Shown piece by piece: positions 51,356 to 60,087 of a stretch of 64,000 bases of DNA. Origin of the DNA: G963668655 sp963668655 (lineage in GTDB: Bacteria > Myxococcota_A > SURF-8). The stretch is from contig CAXXPQ010000003.1 of NCBI GenBank assembly GCA_963668655.2, forward strand, positions 806,001 through 870,000. The letters run 5' to 3'. Under the pieces are notes generated by a model, which was given only the letters and a program-made list of their open reading frames with translations, was not told the DNA's origin and did no database searches. The translations under genes and the position numbers were made by a program. Each line of letters begins with the position of its first letter. The first letter of the stretch is position 1.

Positions 51356-52555
51356 ATGGTGGATATCATTTTCGATCTTCTGGTGATTTATCTGGTCATT
51401 ATGGCCGTATTCAACGGCCTGAGCATGTATTTCGCCATGATGCTGGCAAGAAGCTCTTTCGCGGATCCGACGTTCACCACGCCCGTCACCCAGGAATATC
51501 CTCCCGGCGCCTTCAAGGCGTTTCTGAAGGAATTCTGGACCACAAGCATTCTGTATCTGTCCTGGCCCCTGGGTCTGGTGGACCGCGACAACGAGCACAA
51601 CCGCCACACCACGGACGAACTCCCGCCGGTGCTGTTCATTCACGGATGGACGGAAAACCGCATCCACTGGCGCAACCTGATCCATCATTTGAAGGGGGAG
51701 AGGAAACGCCGCCTGTTCACCATCAACCTGCATCCCGTAGACGCCAAGCTTTCCGCCTATCGGGAACAACTCGCCGCCCGGATCGAACGCATCCTGAGCG
51801 AATCCAAACACGATCGCATCTGCCTGGTGGCGCACTCCATGGGCGGGATCATCGCCCGGTCTTATATGAAAGAACACGGCCAGACGAAAATCGAACGGCT
51901 CATCACCATCGGGTCTCCCCACAAGGGCACCATCCTGGGCTTCGGCGCGCTGGCGCTGGTGGCCGAACAACTTCGGCCGCATTCCGATTTCCTTGCGCAC
52001 CTGGAGGACGGAGAGGATCTTTCCAATGTGGACGTACACTGCATCAGCACCGTCCACGACAACATCGCCGCTCCGTTCCAGAACGACTGGCTGGATCAGG
52101 CCACCAATCATCTGGTCTACGGCGTCGGGCACGTGGGCATGCTCACCGATCCCCAGGTGCGGCGCATCCTCCGCACGCTGCTCTTCTCCACCGAAGCGGA
52201 AATGGAGCCGGTGAAGGAACGCGTGGCCCAGGCCATGCAGACCCTGGAAAAGACGGCCAGGGCCAAGGCGGAAAAGGAAGCGGGCAAAAAGGAAGACAAG
52301 AAAACCGCCGGGAAGGCCGCGCCGAAAAAGAAATCGGCCGCACAGAAAAACGACGCTTCGGCGGAGGAAAAACCCAAGGCCCGACGCGGGCGTCCGAAGA
52401 AAAAACCGGAAGCGGAAAAAGAGCAGGCCAAAGCCCTGAAGGAAACCCGGAAGACGGACGCTTCCCCGCAAACGGACGACAAGGATTCGGCCAAGCTGGC
52501 GGAGGCCAAGGAGCAGGCCAAATCCGACCTTACGGCCCGCTTGAAGGAGAAATAA
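51356..52555 (+). CDS. Membrane-anchored alpha/beta hydrolase with basic AT-hook tail
   Basis: The protein is 399 residues. An N-terminal hydrophobic segment (5-31) anchors it. The hydrolase core (about 85-275) has PPVLFIHGWTENRIHWRNL (oxyanion region), nucleophile S161 in LVAHSMGG, and a His in GVGHVGML, as in PGAP1/LipA-type lipases. Residues about 300-399 are Lys/Ala/Glu-rich and low-complexity and include RRGRPKKK (343-350), a good match to the AT-hook core GRP with basic flanks. A DNA-binding-like tail on a membrane hydrolase is odd. AAGGAG precedes the ATG. The methyltransferase gene follows 4 bases downstream, so they are co-transcribed. Confidence 0.85.
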   Translation: MVDIIFDLLVIYLVIMAVFNGLSMYFAMMLARSSFADPTFTTPVTQEYPPGAFKAFLKEFWTTSILYLSWPLGLVDRDNEHNRHTTDELPPVLFIHGWTENRIHWRNLIHHLKGERKRRLFTINLHPVDAKLSAYREQLAARIERILSESKHDRICLVAHSMGGIIARSYMKEHGQTKIERLITIGSPHKGTILGFGALALVAEQLRPHSDFLAHLEDGEDLSNVDVHCISTVHDNIAAPFQNDWLDQATNHLVYGVGHVGMLTDPQVRRILRTLLFSTEAEMEPVKERVAQAMQTLEKTARAKAEKEAGKKEDKKTAGKAAPKKKSAAQKNDASAEEKPKARRGRPKKKPEAEKEQAKALKETRKTDASPQTDDKDSAKLAEAKEQAKSDLTARLKEK

Positions 52556-52559
52556 GCTT

Positions 52560-54596
52560 TTGCGAAAGGCCGGTCCGGTGGAGGCGCGGGAAAAGCGCGC
52601 CCACCGCTATCTGAAAAGCTTCCTTCTGGAACTCCGGAACTACCGCGCGTCCGCCCTCGACGCCCTGCGGGCGAAGGGGCACGAGGATCCGACTCTGACC
52701 GACGCCACCATCCTGGCCATCATCCTGAAAGGCTGTTTCCTCAAACTGGCCGACGAAAAGCAGTTTCTCTCCATCTCCCGTCGATCGGTGTTTCAGGATC
52801 TGATGAAACTCCGCCGCCGAGCGCCGAAAGCTTCGTCCCAACTGGACCTCTGGCAAAGCAACCACGTGGCCCTGGCGGTGGACGGCCTGCTGGAGGATCT
52901 GGACACGGACCCGGCCGTCCTGGCGAGCGCGAGAATCGGCGCGCTCTACCGTCTTCTCCAAGGGGTCCGACTGGAATGGCTGGGCGAGGATCTTCTGGGC
53001 ACGGTCTACCAGGAACTCACCCGGCCGGGCGCGCGCAAAACCCACGGCCAATACTACACGCCCCCGGAGGTGGTGGCCGCCATCCTGGACGGCGTACCCA
53101 TGGATCCGCTTTCCGAACGGCGGCTGCGAGTGCTGGACCCCGCCTGCGGCTCGGGCCAGTTTCTCCTGGGGGCCTACGATCGACTGAAGGCCCGGCTTCT
53201 GGAAACGGGACTGCCCGCCGGAGAAGCCCACCGCCGGGTCATCGAGCGCCATCTGTACGGCTTCGATATCGATCCGTTCGCGTTGACGCTTACCAAGATG
53301 AACCTGTTCCTGAAGGAACGCATCGCCGAACCGATCCGCTTCAACATCCATCTGGTCAATCCCCTCGAACGGGATGAAATGGAGCTGTTCTCCTCCGTCT
53401 GTCAGACGGGAGAAAGCGCGGGCGCCTTCGACGCGGTCATCGGGAATCCTCCCTGGGGATCGAAACTCTCGAAACGCGAGCGGGAAGAATACCGCCGTTC
53501 GTACCGGGTGGGCAAAAGCGGCCTGAATTCGTTCACCCTGTTTCTGGAACGAGCCCTGGAACTGGCCCGCCCCGGCGGACGAGTGGGATTCCTGATCCCG
53601 GACGCCCTCTTGAACATCAAAACCCACCAGGCGGCCCGCGCCCTTTTGCTGGAACGCTCGGCTCTGGAGCGTATCGCCACCTGCGGAGAGTTGTTCGATC
53701 GCGTGTTCGCGCCGTCCATGATCCTGATCTGCCGCCGGGAAGCGGACGAACAGCTTCGCTTGGCCGCACGGGTGCGCATTCGGAGAAACCTGGGAAGTCC
53801 GAACGCTTCCGGGGAACGCATCGGCCAGGAGGAGTTTCACCGCACGCCGGAGAACATCTTCAACATTCATCTGGACGAAAGCGCCCGCCGGCTGCTTTCC
53901 AAAATCATGGCGCAAGCCGCCGGCCTGAAAGGAAACGCCCGATTCGGGCTGGGGCTCGTCACGGGCGACAACGAACGCCTGATCGCGAAGGGCCCCGTCA
54001 CCGAGCGACACGAACCGCTGATCGTGGGCCGGGACATTTCCCCCTATCGCATCGCCTTTTCCGGCCACTACATCGTCTACGACCGGGACGCGCTCCAGCA
54101 GGCATGTCCCCGGGAGATTTTCGACGCCCCCCGCAAGCTCGTCTACCGCTTCATCGGCAAGCGGCTGGTCTTCGCCCTGGACGACCTGGGGCGCTTCACG
54201 CTCAACAACGCCAACGTCCTGGTTCCGCAACTGGCCGGTTTCCGGATGAAATACGTTCTGGCTCTCCTGAATTCCCCCGTGCTGCAATACTATTATACAT
54301 TCAGCTTCTTCACGTTGAAGGTGCTGCGGGGCAACCTGGAGCGCCTGCCGCTGCGCTGGACGGACGACGCTCGCCAGCGCCGTATCCAGACCATGGTGGA
54401 CGAACTTCGCTTCCTCCACGGCGCGGAATTCACCGCCATGAGAAAGCGCATCGACGAAGAGATCTTCGACATCTACGGCATCGAGGAAGAAGAACGAACC
54501 GAGATCCTTTCCCGCCTGGCCGAGGAAATCGGCGAAAGCGAGATCGAACCCGTTCCCGCGCCCCACGCCCCCCTGTCCGAAAGGAGACTTTCATGA
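52560..54596 (+). CDS. Eco57I/TaqI-type N6-adenine DNA methyltransferase
   Basis: The protein is 678 residues, starting at TTG about 10 bases after AAGGAG; no ATG fits better. A helical N-terminus (1-150) leads to GARKTHGQYYTPPEV, SAM motif I DPACGSG (193-199) and the catalytic NPPW (296-299) that defines N6-adenine or N4-cytosine enzymes of the gamma class. The C-terminal 270 residues (IVGRDISPYRI, YVLALLNSPVLQYYY) are like the TaqI target-recognition domain. No PD-(D/E)XK nuclease motif was seen, and no restriction gene lies nearby, so it appears to be an orphan methyltransferase. It overlaps the OYE gene (ATGA) and follows the lipase by 4 bases. Confidence 0.87.
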   Translation: MRKAGPVEAREKRAHRYLKSFLLELRNYRASALDALRAKGHEDPTLTDATILAIILKGCFLKLADEKQFLSISRRSVFQDLMKLRRRAPKASSQLDLWQSNHVALAVDGLLEDLDTDPAVLASARIGALYRLLQGVRLEWLGEDLLGTVYQELTRPGARKTHGQYYTPPEVVAAILDGVPMDPLSERRLRVLDPACGSGQFLLGAYDRLKARLLETGLPAGEAHRRVIERHLYGFDIDPFALTLTKMNLFLKERIAEPIRFNIHLVNPLERDEMELFSSVCQTGESAGAFDAVIGNPPWGSKLSKREREEYRRSYRVGKSGLNSFTLFLERALELARPGGRVGFLIPDALLNIKTHQAARALLLERSALERIATCGELFDRVFAPSMILICRREADEQLRLAARVRIRRNLGSPNASGERIGQEEFHRTPENIFNIHLDESARRLLSKIMAQAAGLKGNARFGLGLVTGDNERLIAKGPVTERHEPLIVGRDISPYRIAFSGHYIVYDRDALQQACPREIFDAPRKLVYRFIGKRLVFALDDLGRFTLNNANVLVPQLAGFRMKYVLALLNSPVLQYYYTFSFFTLKVLRGNLERLPLRWTDDARQRRIQTMVDELRFLHGAEFTAMRKRIDEEIFDIYGIEEEERTEILSRLAEEIGESEIEPVPAPHAPLSERRLS

Positions 54597-55702
54597 GTTC
54601 CCTGTTCACGCCCATCGGCATCCGGGATCTGAATCTGCCCAATCGCCTGGTGCGCTCCGCCACCTGGGAAGGCATGGCCACCGACGAAGGCGACGCGACC
54701 TCCCGGCTGGTCAAGCTCTACCGCGACCTCGCCCAAGGCGGGGTGGGACTGATCGTCAGCGGCTTCGCCTACATCCGTCCGGACGGCAAGGGCCTGCCCA
54801 AACAGGTGGGGCTCTACCGGGACAAGCAGATCGAAGGGCTTCGGAAGGTGACGGAGGCCGTGCATGAAAACGGCGGCCGCATCCTGTTGCAGATGGCCCA
54901 CGCCGGGGGACAAACCAAGTGCAAGACCACGGGGACGGAGGAACTGATCGCGCCCACCAGCATGGCCTATCCCTCCCACCAGTCCTTCCCCCGGGAGATC
55001 GAGACGGCGGAGATCTTCGCCCTGGTGGGAGATTTCGCGGAGACGGCGCGCCGGGCCATGGAGGCCGGTTTCGACGGCGTGCAGCTTCACGCGGCCCACG
55101 GGTATCTCGTCAACCGTTTCCTCACGCCCTGGACGAACCAGAGGGAAGACGACTACGGCGGATCGGTGGAAAACCGCGCCCGCTTCGCCGTGGAGATTCT
55201 GGAAGCCATCCGCCGCGAGATCGGAGAGGACGGCATTCTCTCGGTGAAACTGAACGCCGAGGATTACGAGGATAACGGCCTGGTTCCGGACGACGCCGTG
55301 GTGGTGGCGGGGCTTCTGGAAAAAGCCGGAGCCGATCACATCGAGGTTTCCGGCGGCACGCCGAACAGCGGGGATCTGGGCCCCATCCGATCGAAGATCC
55401 TCGACCCCGGAGATGAAGCCTATTTTCGTGAAAACACGAGGAAAATCAAGGCGGCCGTCTCGATTCCGGTGGGCATTGTGGGCGGCATCCGCAGTTTCGA
55501 CGTGGCCGAGGATCTGATCGACTCCGGCGACGCGGACACCGTTTCCCTGTCCCGCCCGCTGATCTGCGAGGCGGATCTTCCGAAGCGCTGGAGCCGGGGA
55601 GAGCGGGAGAAATCCATCTGCAAGAGCGACGGGGCCTGCTTCATGAGCGGCCTGAAGCATTATCTCTACTGCGCCGTTCACAACAAGCCGGAGGACGTGT
55701 AG
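54593..55702 (+). CDS. NADH:flavin oxidoreductase (Old Yellow Enzyme family)
   Basis: The protein is 369 residues. The start MSSLFTPIGIRDLNLPNRLVRSATWEGMA follows AAAGGAGA and overlaps the methyltransferase stop (ATGA). FMN-binding TIM-barrel motifs: LLQMAHAGGQTK, GFDGVQLHAAHGYLVNRFLTPWTNQREDDYGGSVENRARF and GIVGGIRSF. The single-domain length shows it lacks the 2,4-dienoyl-CoA-reductase extension, although SDGACFMSG retains a Cys near the C-terminus. It reduces activated alkenes with NAD(P)H; the substrate is unknown. A genuine operon with the methyltransferase is implied by the overlap, but no shared function is obvious. Confidence 0.9.
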   Translation: MSSLFTPIGIRDLNLPNRLVRSATWEGMATDEGDATSRLVKLYRDLAQGGVGLIVSGFAYIRPDGKGLPKQVGLYRDKQIEGLRKVTEAVHENGGRILLQMAHAGGQTKCKTTGTEELIAPTSMAYPSHQSFPREIETAEIFALVGDFAETARRAMEAGFDGVQLHAAHGYLVNRFLTPWTNQREDDYGGSVENRARFAVEILEAIRREIGEDGILSVKLNAEDYEDNGLVPDDAVVVAGLLEKAGADHIEVSGGTPNSGDLGPIRSKILDPGDEAYFRENTRKIKAAVSIPVGIVGGIRSFDVAEDLIDSGDADTVSLSRPLICEADLPKRWSRGEREKSICKSDGACFMSGLKHYLYCAVHNKPEDV

Positions 55703-55713
55703 ATCCGGTTTTC

Positions 55714-56430
55714 TCAGTCTTCCTGACGGGTTTCGGAATCGGAGCGGGTGGATACCGCCAGGCGCGCCAGTTCATCCGCACGCTCGTTCTCCGGAACCCC
55801 GGCATGCCCGGCCACCTTGACCAGCTTCAACCGTGCAAAGCCGCTCATGAGCGTCCGAATGCGTTCCACGAGTTCCGGATTTTTCTTCGCCTTCCATCCC
55901 TTTTGCAGAACGCCGATGGAATAACTGGAGTCCGTGTGCAAACGGATCGGCTTGTTTCGGCTCTTCAGGCAGGACAAAGCCAGTTCGATGGCGGTGAGTT
56001 CCGCAATGTTGTTGGTGGCGGTCCCCAGATAACGGGACAGTTCCAGTCGGTGGCGGCCGTACACGATCACCACGCCCGCTCCGGCATCGCCCGGATTACC
56101 CGAACAGGCGCCGTCCGTCCAGATCTCCACGGCTTGCTCTCCGGACGTGGCCGTCGCTTCCGGATCCGTCGGCGGGAGGGATTCCCTCCCTTGCGCCGGG
56201 CTCGGCCGTCTTTTTTTCGGGCTTTCGAACGTTCGTTTCGCCGTGGTGGCGGATGCCCGCGGGGGCGGACCGTCCAGCGAGCGGATGTTTTCCGGAGACA
56301 CGCGGTAGGAACGGCCATCCTCGGGCTTGTATTTCATCTCCGCCCGCCCGTTTTCCAAAACGGGTTTTCCCGTTTCGTCCACCCGGATATAGGCCTTGTT
56401 TTTCTTGAACCACATGCGCTGCCAGCTCAT
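55714..56430 (-). CDS. rnhA: Ribonuclease HI with N-terminal extension
   Basis: The protein is 238 residues. The RNase HI domain is about 100-230, with the catalytic carboxylates D106 (IWTDGACSGNPG), E144 (NIAELTAIELAL), D167 (LHTDSSYS) and D219 (NERADELARLA) all present. It removes RNA from RNA:DNA hybrids. The first 55 residues (MSWQRMWFKKNKAYIRVDETG...) form a small beta-rich region and residues 55-98 a Pro/Arg-rich linker; this extension is absent in E. coli RnhA and is not the eukaryotic hybrid-binding domain by eye. The start overlaps the stop of the MCE gene (ATGA). Convergent with the OYE gene, 11 bases apart. Confidence 0.92.
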   Translation of the reverse strand: MSWQRMWFKKNKAYIRVDETGKPVLENGRAEMKYKPEDGRSYRVSPENIRSLDGPPPRASATTAKRTFESPKKRRPSPAQGRESLPPTDPEATATSGEQAVEIWTDGACSGNPGDAGAGVVIVYGRHRLELSRYLGTATNNIAELTAIELALSCLKSRNKPIRLHTDSSYSIGVLQKGWKAKKNPELVERIRTLMSGFARLKLVKVAGHAGVPENERADELARLAVSTRSDSETRQED

Positions 56431-57395
56431 GGGCGCGCCGCCTCCTTTTCCAGTTCACGGATCCGCTCCAGGGCCCGCCCCCGGGCGGAAGCCGCCATCC
56501 CCTCCTCTTGGAAGATCCGCCGCACCAGCGCTTCATCGAAGGACAGCAGCACACCGAGAATCCGTTCCAGATTGTCCAGCATGCGTTCCTGCCGCCCGGA
56601 GATGATTTCTAGAACCCGGGAAAGATCCGTCAGTTTCCCCGCCAGAAGCTCCAGCCGATCGCGGGTGGCTTCCGGCACGGAAAAATCGGCGTCCGCTTCT
56701 CCGGACAAGCGCCGGAAATTCCGACTCAGGCGCTCCAATTCGTCCGTAGACCGCCGCAACGATTCGGCAGATACGGCGCTGAAATCGTTCGGCGTTCCGG
56801 ACCGACGCTCCCGTTTGGATCGAAGCCCGTCCAGACGATTTCCAAGTTCCCGGAATCGTTGGGCGATATCCGGAAAACGCCCCAGTTCGGGCGCCAGTCT
56901 TTCAACCAGACTCCCCAGTTCACGGCCTTCGTTCCACAGACCGGGAAGGCTCCCCAACGTTCGCCGCGCCAGGCTCCCCAATTCGTCCGGAGAGACGGGC
57001 GAGGGACCGGTCCGAAGCCGTTCCCCCGATTTCAGCGGGGCGTGCTTCGGCGTTCCGGGGTCCAGTTCCAGGAATCGCCCGCCAAGAAAGGTCTTGTTTC
57101 GAAGAAAAACCGTGGCGTCTTGAGAAACGGAGGTGCGCGCGTCCACGGCGACAGTCACTTCCGCCCGGCCGTCGGTCACACGCATGGAACGAACGAATCC
57201 TCGAATCTCTCCAAGAACCCGAACGGGATTGCCGGGTTTCAGGCCGGTCACGTCCCCAAAACGGGCGGTATAGTCGATGGTCCGACGCCCCGTTCCGGCT
57301 TCCCGGGAGAACGTCAGGGCGAACAGCCCCACCGTGATCGCAATCAGAAGAAGTCCCCGAACCAGATTGGCCCGGCTTCGGACGGTTCCGTTCAT
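56427..57395 (-). CDS. MCE/MlaD family lipid-transport protein
   Basis: The protein is 322 residues. The N-terminal transmembrane helix (about 14-31) is followed by an MCE domain (about 38-120) with IDYTARFGDVTGLKPGNPVRVLGEIRGFV, then a long helical coiled-coil region to the end. It is the periplasmic substrate-binding subunit of an Mla-type phospholipid transporter. The start overlaps the stop of the upstream beta-helix gene, and its stop overlaps rnhA, so three genes are coupled. The permease and ATPase (mlaE, mlaF) lie separately at 62829-64000 on the plus strand, so the system is split into two operons. Confidence 0.87.
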   Translation of the reverse strand: MNGTVRSRANLVRGLLLIAITVGLFALTFSREAGTGRRTIDYTARFGDVTGLKPGNPVRVLGEIRGFVRSMRVTDGRAEVTVAVDARTSVSQDATVFLRNKTFLGGRFLELDPGTPKHAPLKSGERLRTGPSPVSPDELGSLARRTLGSLPGLWNEGRELGSLVERLAPELGRFPDIAQRFRELGNRLDGLRSKRERRSGTPNDFSAVSAESLRRSTDELERLSRNFRRLSGEADADFSVPEATRDRLELLAGKLTDLSRVLEIISGRQERMLDNLERILGVLLSFDEALVRRIFQEEGMAASARGRALERIRELEKEAARP

Positions 57396-58966
57396 CAGCT
57401 TCCGGAAACGGAATCCGGTTCCGCCGCCCCGATCAGATCCTGTTCTTCCCTCGTCGGGAAAAGGGCGGAATTCGGCAGGGGTGAGAAGTCCAGCCGCGCG
57501 GGATCCCGGAACAGGGGATCGCCGTAAACGTCCGCGCGAGGATTCTCCACGAAACCCTGATACTTGTTTCCTTCGATCTCCCAGAGCAGGTTGTTGAAAA
57601 CTCTCGGGAATACGCCGTTGTCCGTAATGGAGATCCCCACCGGACTGAGCACGATGGCGTTGTTGACGATCTGGGCGTCCGTTTTCTCCTTCAGTCGGAT
57701 CCCCACCTTGAGGTTCCGCCATAACGTATTGTTTTTAATGACCGGGAAGGCGTTTTTCCAGGCCCAGATTCCGGCCAGCCCGTTTTCCGCAATGATGTTC
57801 TTTTCGATGTTCGGTTTGCCGAATTCCTTGACGTAAATTCCGGCCTGCCCGTTTTTCAGAACCCGATTCAGCTCGATCTGCCCCCGGCTTTTGGAAAGGA
57901 TTTCGATGCCGTTGTACTTGTTCTCAAGCACCAGATTGGCCGCCACGGTGCTGTCGTTGGCGTCACGGAGCTGAATTCCCGAACCGTTTTCCTTGACGGT
58001 ATTGTTGTCCACCATGGGCAGGGCGTTTTTGGTCAGGCGGATGCCGATGGTCTGGTTTCCGACGACCTGGTTGTCGGTCATGCGGCCGTCACCGTCCTGG
58101 AAATCAACCCCTCTGAAATTGTTCTGGATTTTGTTCCCGGTAAGATTCGCCCGGCTTCGATCCTTCACCAGAACGCCGCCGTTTTCCGGATCCATCATCC
58201 GATCCCCTTTTTCCTCTTCCGAAAGCAGGCCGTTTTCCGTGATGATATTTTCCAGGACATTCGTTTTGGAACCCTTGTGAAGGATCAGACCGGCCTGGCT
58301 GTTTTTTTCGATCTTGTTTTTGGTGATCGTGACGTCGAATTCCTCCTCATCACGATACACCGTCTGCTGACGCGGAACGGCGTCCCGGAATTTCATGACC
58401 TGGATGCCGATCTTGTTTTCCCGGATCTCGCTGCCCTCGAAATGCCCCCGGGCATGGTCGATCATGTGAATTCCGTATCCGTTCTTCTCCACGACGCTGT
58501 TTTTCAGAAGGAGATGCCCGTAATGTTCCGCGGAAATCCCGGCCCCCGCACTGCCGCGGATGACACAGTTGTCGATCTCCACGTCCGCGCTGCGAAGCTG
58601 AACCACGGCATGCTTGATATTGTTCACCTTCTCGAAGGTCATGCCGGAAATCCGGACCGAACTGGAATCGCCTCCCGCCACGGTGGGGCCGACGCCCGTG
58701 AAGCGGACCACGACCTTGTCCCGATGGGTGCCGCGCATCACCAGTTTCGGCTTCAGAATGATCTGTTCGTCGTACACGCCGGGCCGGACCTCGATCTCCT
58801 GCCCTTCCCGCCATTCCCTCAATCCGTTCCGCAGGCTCTTGAAGTCTCCGTTTCCGCTCGCATCCACGACAAGAACGGGCTTCAACCCGCATCCCGTCGC
58901 AAGAAACATCAAAAACAACATGGCCGGCAATATCGCCGATTTCCATACCATCGGACCATTCCTCAT
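57395..58966 (-). CDS. Parallel beta-helix repeat lipoprotein
   Basis: The protein is 523 residues. The signal peptide ends MFLATGC (lipobox, Cys near 26). The mature protein is a right-handed beta-helix with many NosD/PbH1-type turns (NNTVKENGSGIQL, NRVLKNGQAGIYV, NIIAENGLAGIWA, NNTLWRNLKVGIRL), each about 22 residues with Gly-Ile/Val-x-Leu pairs. No pectinase-like catalytic residues stand out. GGAGGA precedes the ATG. It heads the operon with the MCE protein and RNase HI, joined by ATGA overlaps. It may be an envelope scaffold linked to lipid transport; this is inference. Confidence 0.82.
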   Translation of the reverse strand: MRNGPMVWKSAILPAMLFLMFLATGCGLKPVLVVDASGNGDFKSLRNGLREWREGQEIEVRPGVYDEQIILKPKLVMRGTHRDKVVVRFTGVGPTVAGGDSSSVRISGMTFEKVNNIKHAVVQLRSADVEIDNCVIRGSAGAGISAEHYGHLLLKNSVVEKNGYGIHMIDHARGHFEGSEIRENKIGIQVMKFRDAVPRQQTVYRDEEEFDVTITKNKIEKNSQAGLILHKGSKTNVLENIITENGLLSEEEKGDRMMDPENGGVLVKDRSRANLTGNKIQNNFRGVDFQDGDGRMTDNQVVGNQTIGIRLTKNALPMVDNNTVKENGSGIQLRDANDSTVAANLVLENKYNGIEILSKSRGQIELNRVLKNGQAGIYVKEFGKPNIEKNIIAENGLAGIWAWKNAFPVIKNNTLWRNLKVGIRLKEKTDAQIVNNAIVLSPVGISITDNGVFPRVFNNLLWEIEGNKYQGFVENPRADVYGDPLFRDPARLDFSPLPNSALFPTREEQDLIGAAEPDSVSGS

Positions 58967-59024
58967 GATCGGGATCCTCCACCGAGCTTGCTTTCAAAAC
59001 AAAGAAAAAACGGAAAAGAGCCTT

Positions 59025-59678
59025 TCAGCACCATTCCAGAACCTGCTGCACCAGTTTCCGAACGCCTTTCGCGACGGGCGCGATCGACGGTCCGAGCATA
59101 TACGCCGGCGTGGACACCACCCGCGCGTTCATGTCCACGGCGACCTCATCGACTTCGCAGGACTGATGAACCGCCCCCGTCTTTCCGATGGCCGACGCCG
59201 TGGCTTCGTCCTTGCCCACGGTGAGACGGACGCCGTGTTCCCCGAGGATCCGGGCCGCCAATACCGGAGCGATGCAGATGAATCCCTGGGGTTTCCCCGC
59301 ATCATACATCTCCCGAATCAGGCGCTCCACGTCCGGATGAACCGTGCAGGCCGGGCCGTTCTTCGCCCAGTCGCAAAGATTTTTCGCCGCGCCGAATCCG
59401 CCCGGAAAGATCAGACCATCCAGATTTTCCGCACGAACCGTCGCCAAGTCCAGAAGGTCGCCCCGGGCGATACGTCCGGATTCGGAAAAGACGTTGCGGA
59501 TTTCTCCGGTAGGCTCCTTGCGGGCATGATCCACCACCTCGATGGCGTCCAGATCCGGAGCCATGCACAGAATGTCGGCTCCCGCCTGGTCCAGATAGAG
59601 CAGCGTCAAGGTGGCCTCGTGAATTTCCGCTCCGTCCATGAATCCGCAACCGGATAGAACCACTCCGATTTTCGGCAT
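59025..59678 (-). CDS. elbB: ElbB/glyoxalase III family protein (DJ-1/PfpI superfamily)
   Basis: The protein is 217 residues, the exact ElbB length. The ATG follows AGGAGGACG. Motifs: KIGVVLSGCGFMDGAEIHEA, GLIFPGGFGAAKNLCDWA (nucleophile-elbow region) and PQGFICIAPVLAARILG with the catalytic-type Cys, and MLGPSIAPVAKGVRKLV. It is a cytoplasmic DJ-1-like protein, annotated in E. coli as a glyoxalase that also affects isoprenoid synthesis. Stand-alone, with its own promoter. Confidence 0.92.
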   Translation of the reverse strand: MPKIGVVLSGCGFMDGAEIHEATLTLLYLDQAGADILCMAPDLDAIEVVDHARKEPTGEIRNVFSESGRIARGDLLDLATVRAENLDGLIFPGGFGAAKNLCDWAKNGPACTVHPDVERLIREMYDAGKPQGFICIAPVLAARILGEHGVRLTVGKDEATASAIGKTGAVHQSCEVDEVAVDMNARVVSTPAYMLGPSIAPVAKGVRKLVQQVLEWC

Positions 59679-59758
59679 GCCGTCCTCCTGTGCGTCGAAG
59701 AAATGAATCTGATTCTGATCAACTTGAGTTTCTCTCATCGGCCCTCAAAGAGGATCCT

Positions 59759-59787
59759 ATGCTATCAGAATCGAACGGGACTGTAAA
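59759..59787 (-). promoter_or_regulatory. elbB promoter
   Basis: On the minus strand TTTACA (59782-59787), a 17-base spacer and TAGCAT (59759-59764), about 80 bases before the elbB ATG. Confidence 0.45.
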
Positions 59788-59918
59788 GAATCGAAGTCTC
59801 TCGCCCACGCATTTTTAACGGAGAGACAGCACATCGGTAACACGGACCTTCATCCGGCCGTCCCGCGAACGGCTGCCGAAACCGTTTACGAAATGCCGTT
59901 TCTCCACGACGCGAATCG

Positions 59919-59947
59919 TTGACATCAGCCGTCTTTCCCCATAGAAT
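59919..59947 (+). promoter_or_regulatory. Promoter for the second PKD/ASH lipoprotein
   Basis: Exact TTGACA (59919-59924), a 17-base spacer and TAGAAT (59942-59947), about 140 bases before the ATG at 60088. Confidence 0.65.
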
Positions 59948-60087
59948 GATTCTGCAAACATATTATGGGATCGCCACATCCTGACCGAAGAACGATTCAT
60001 CAATGGAATTTTGTCCGGAAGCATGCCGAAAGGCAGAAACGACAAACCGGGTCCGAAAAACCGATCCTTCCATTCAAGGGGGTACGG

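Larger units (their letters stand above)
59679..60087. other. Divergent intergenic region, 409 bases, no gene supported
   Basis: Holds the elbB promoter (59759-59787, minus) and the lipoprotein promoter (59919-59947, plus). The rest has no recognisable feature. Confidence 0.5.
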
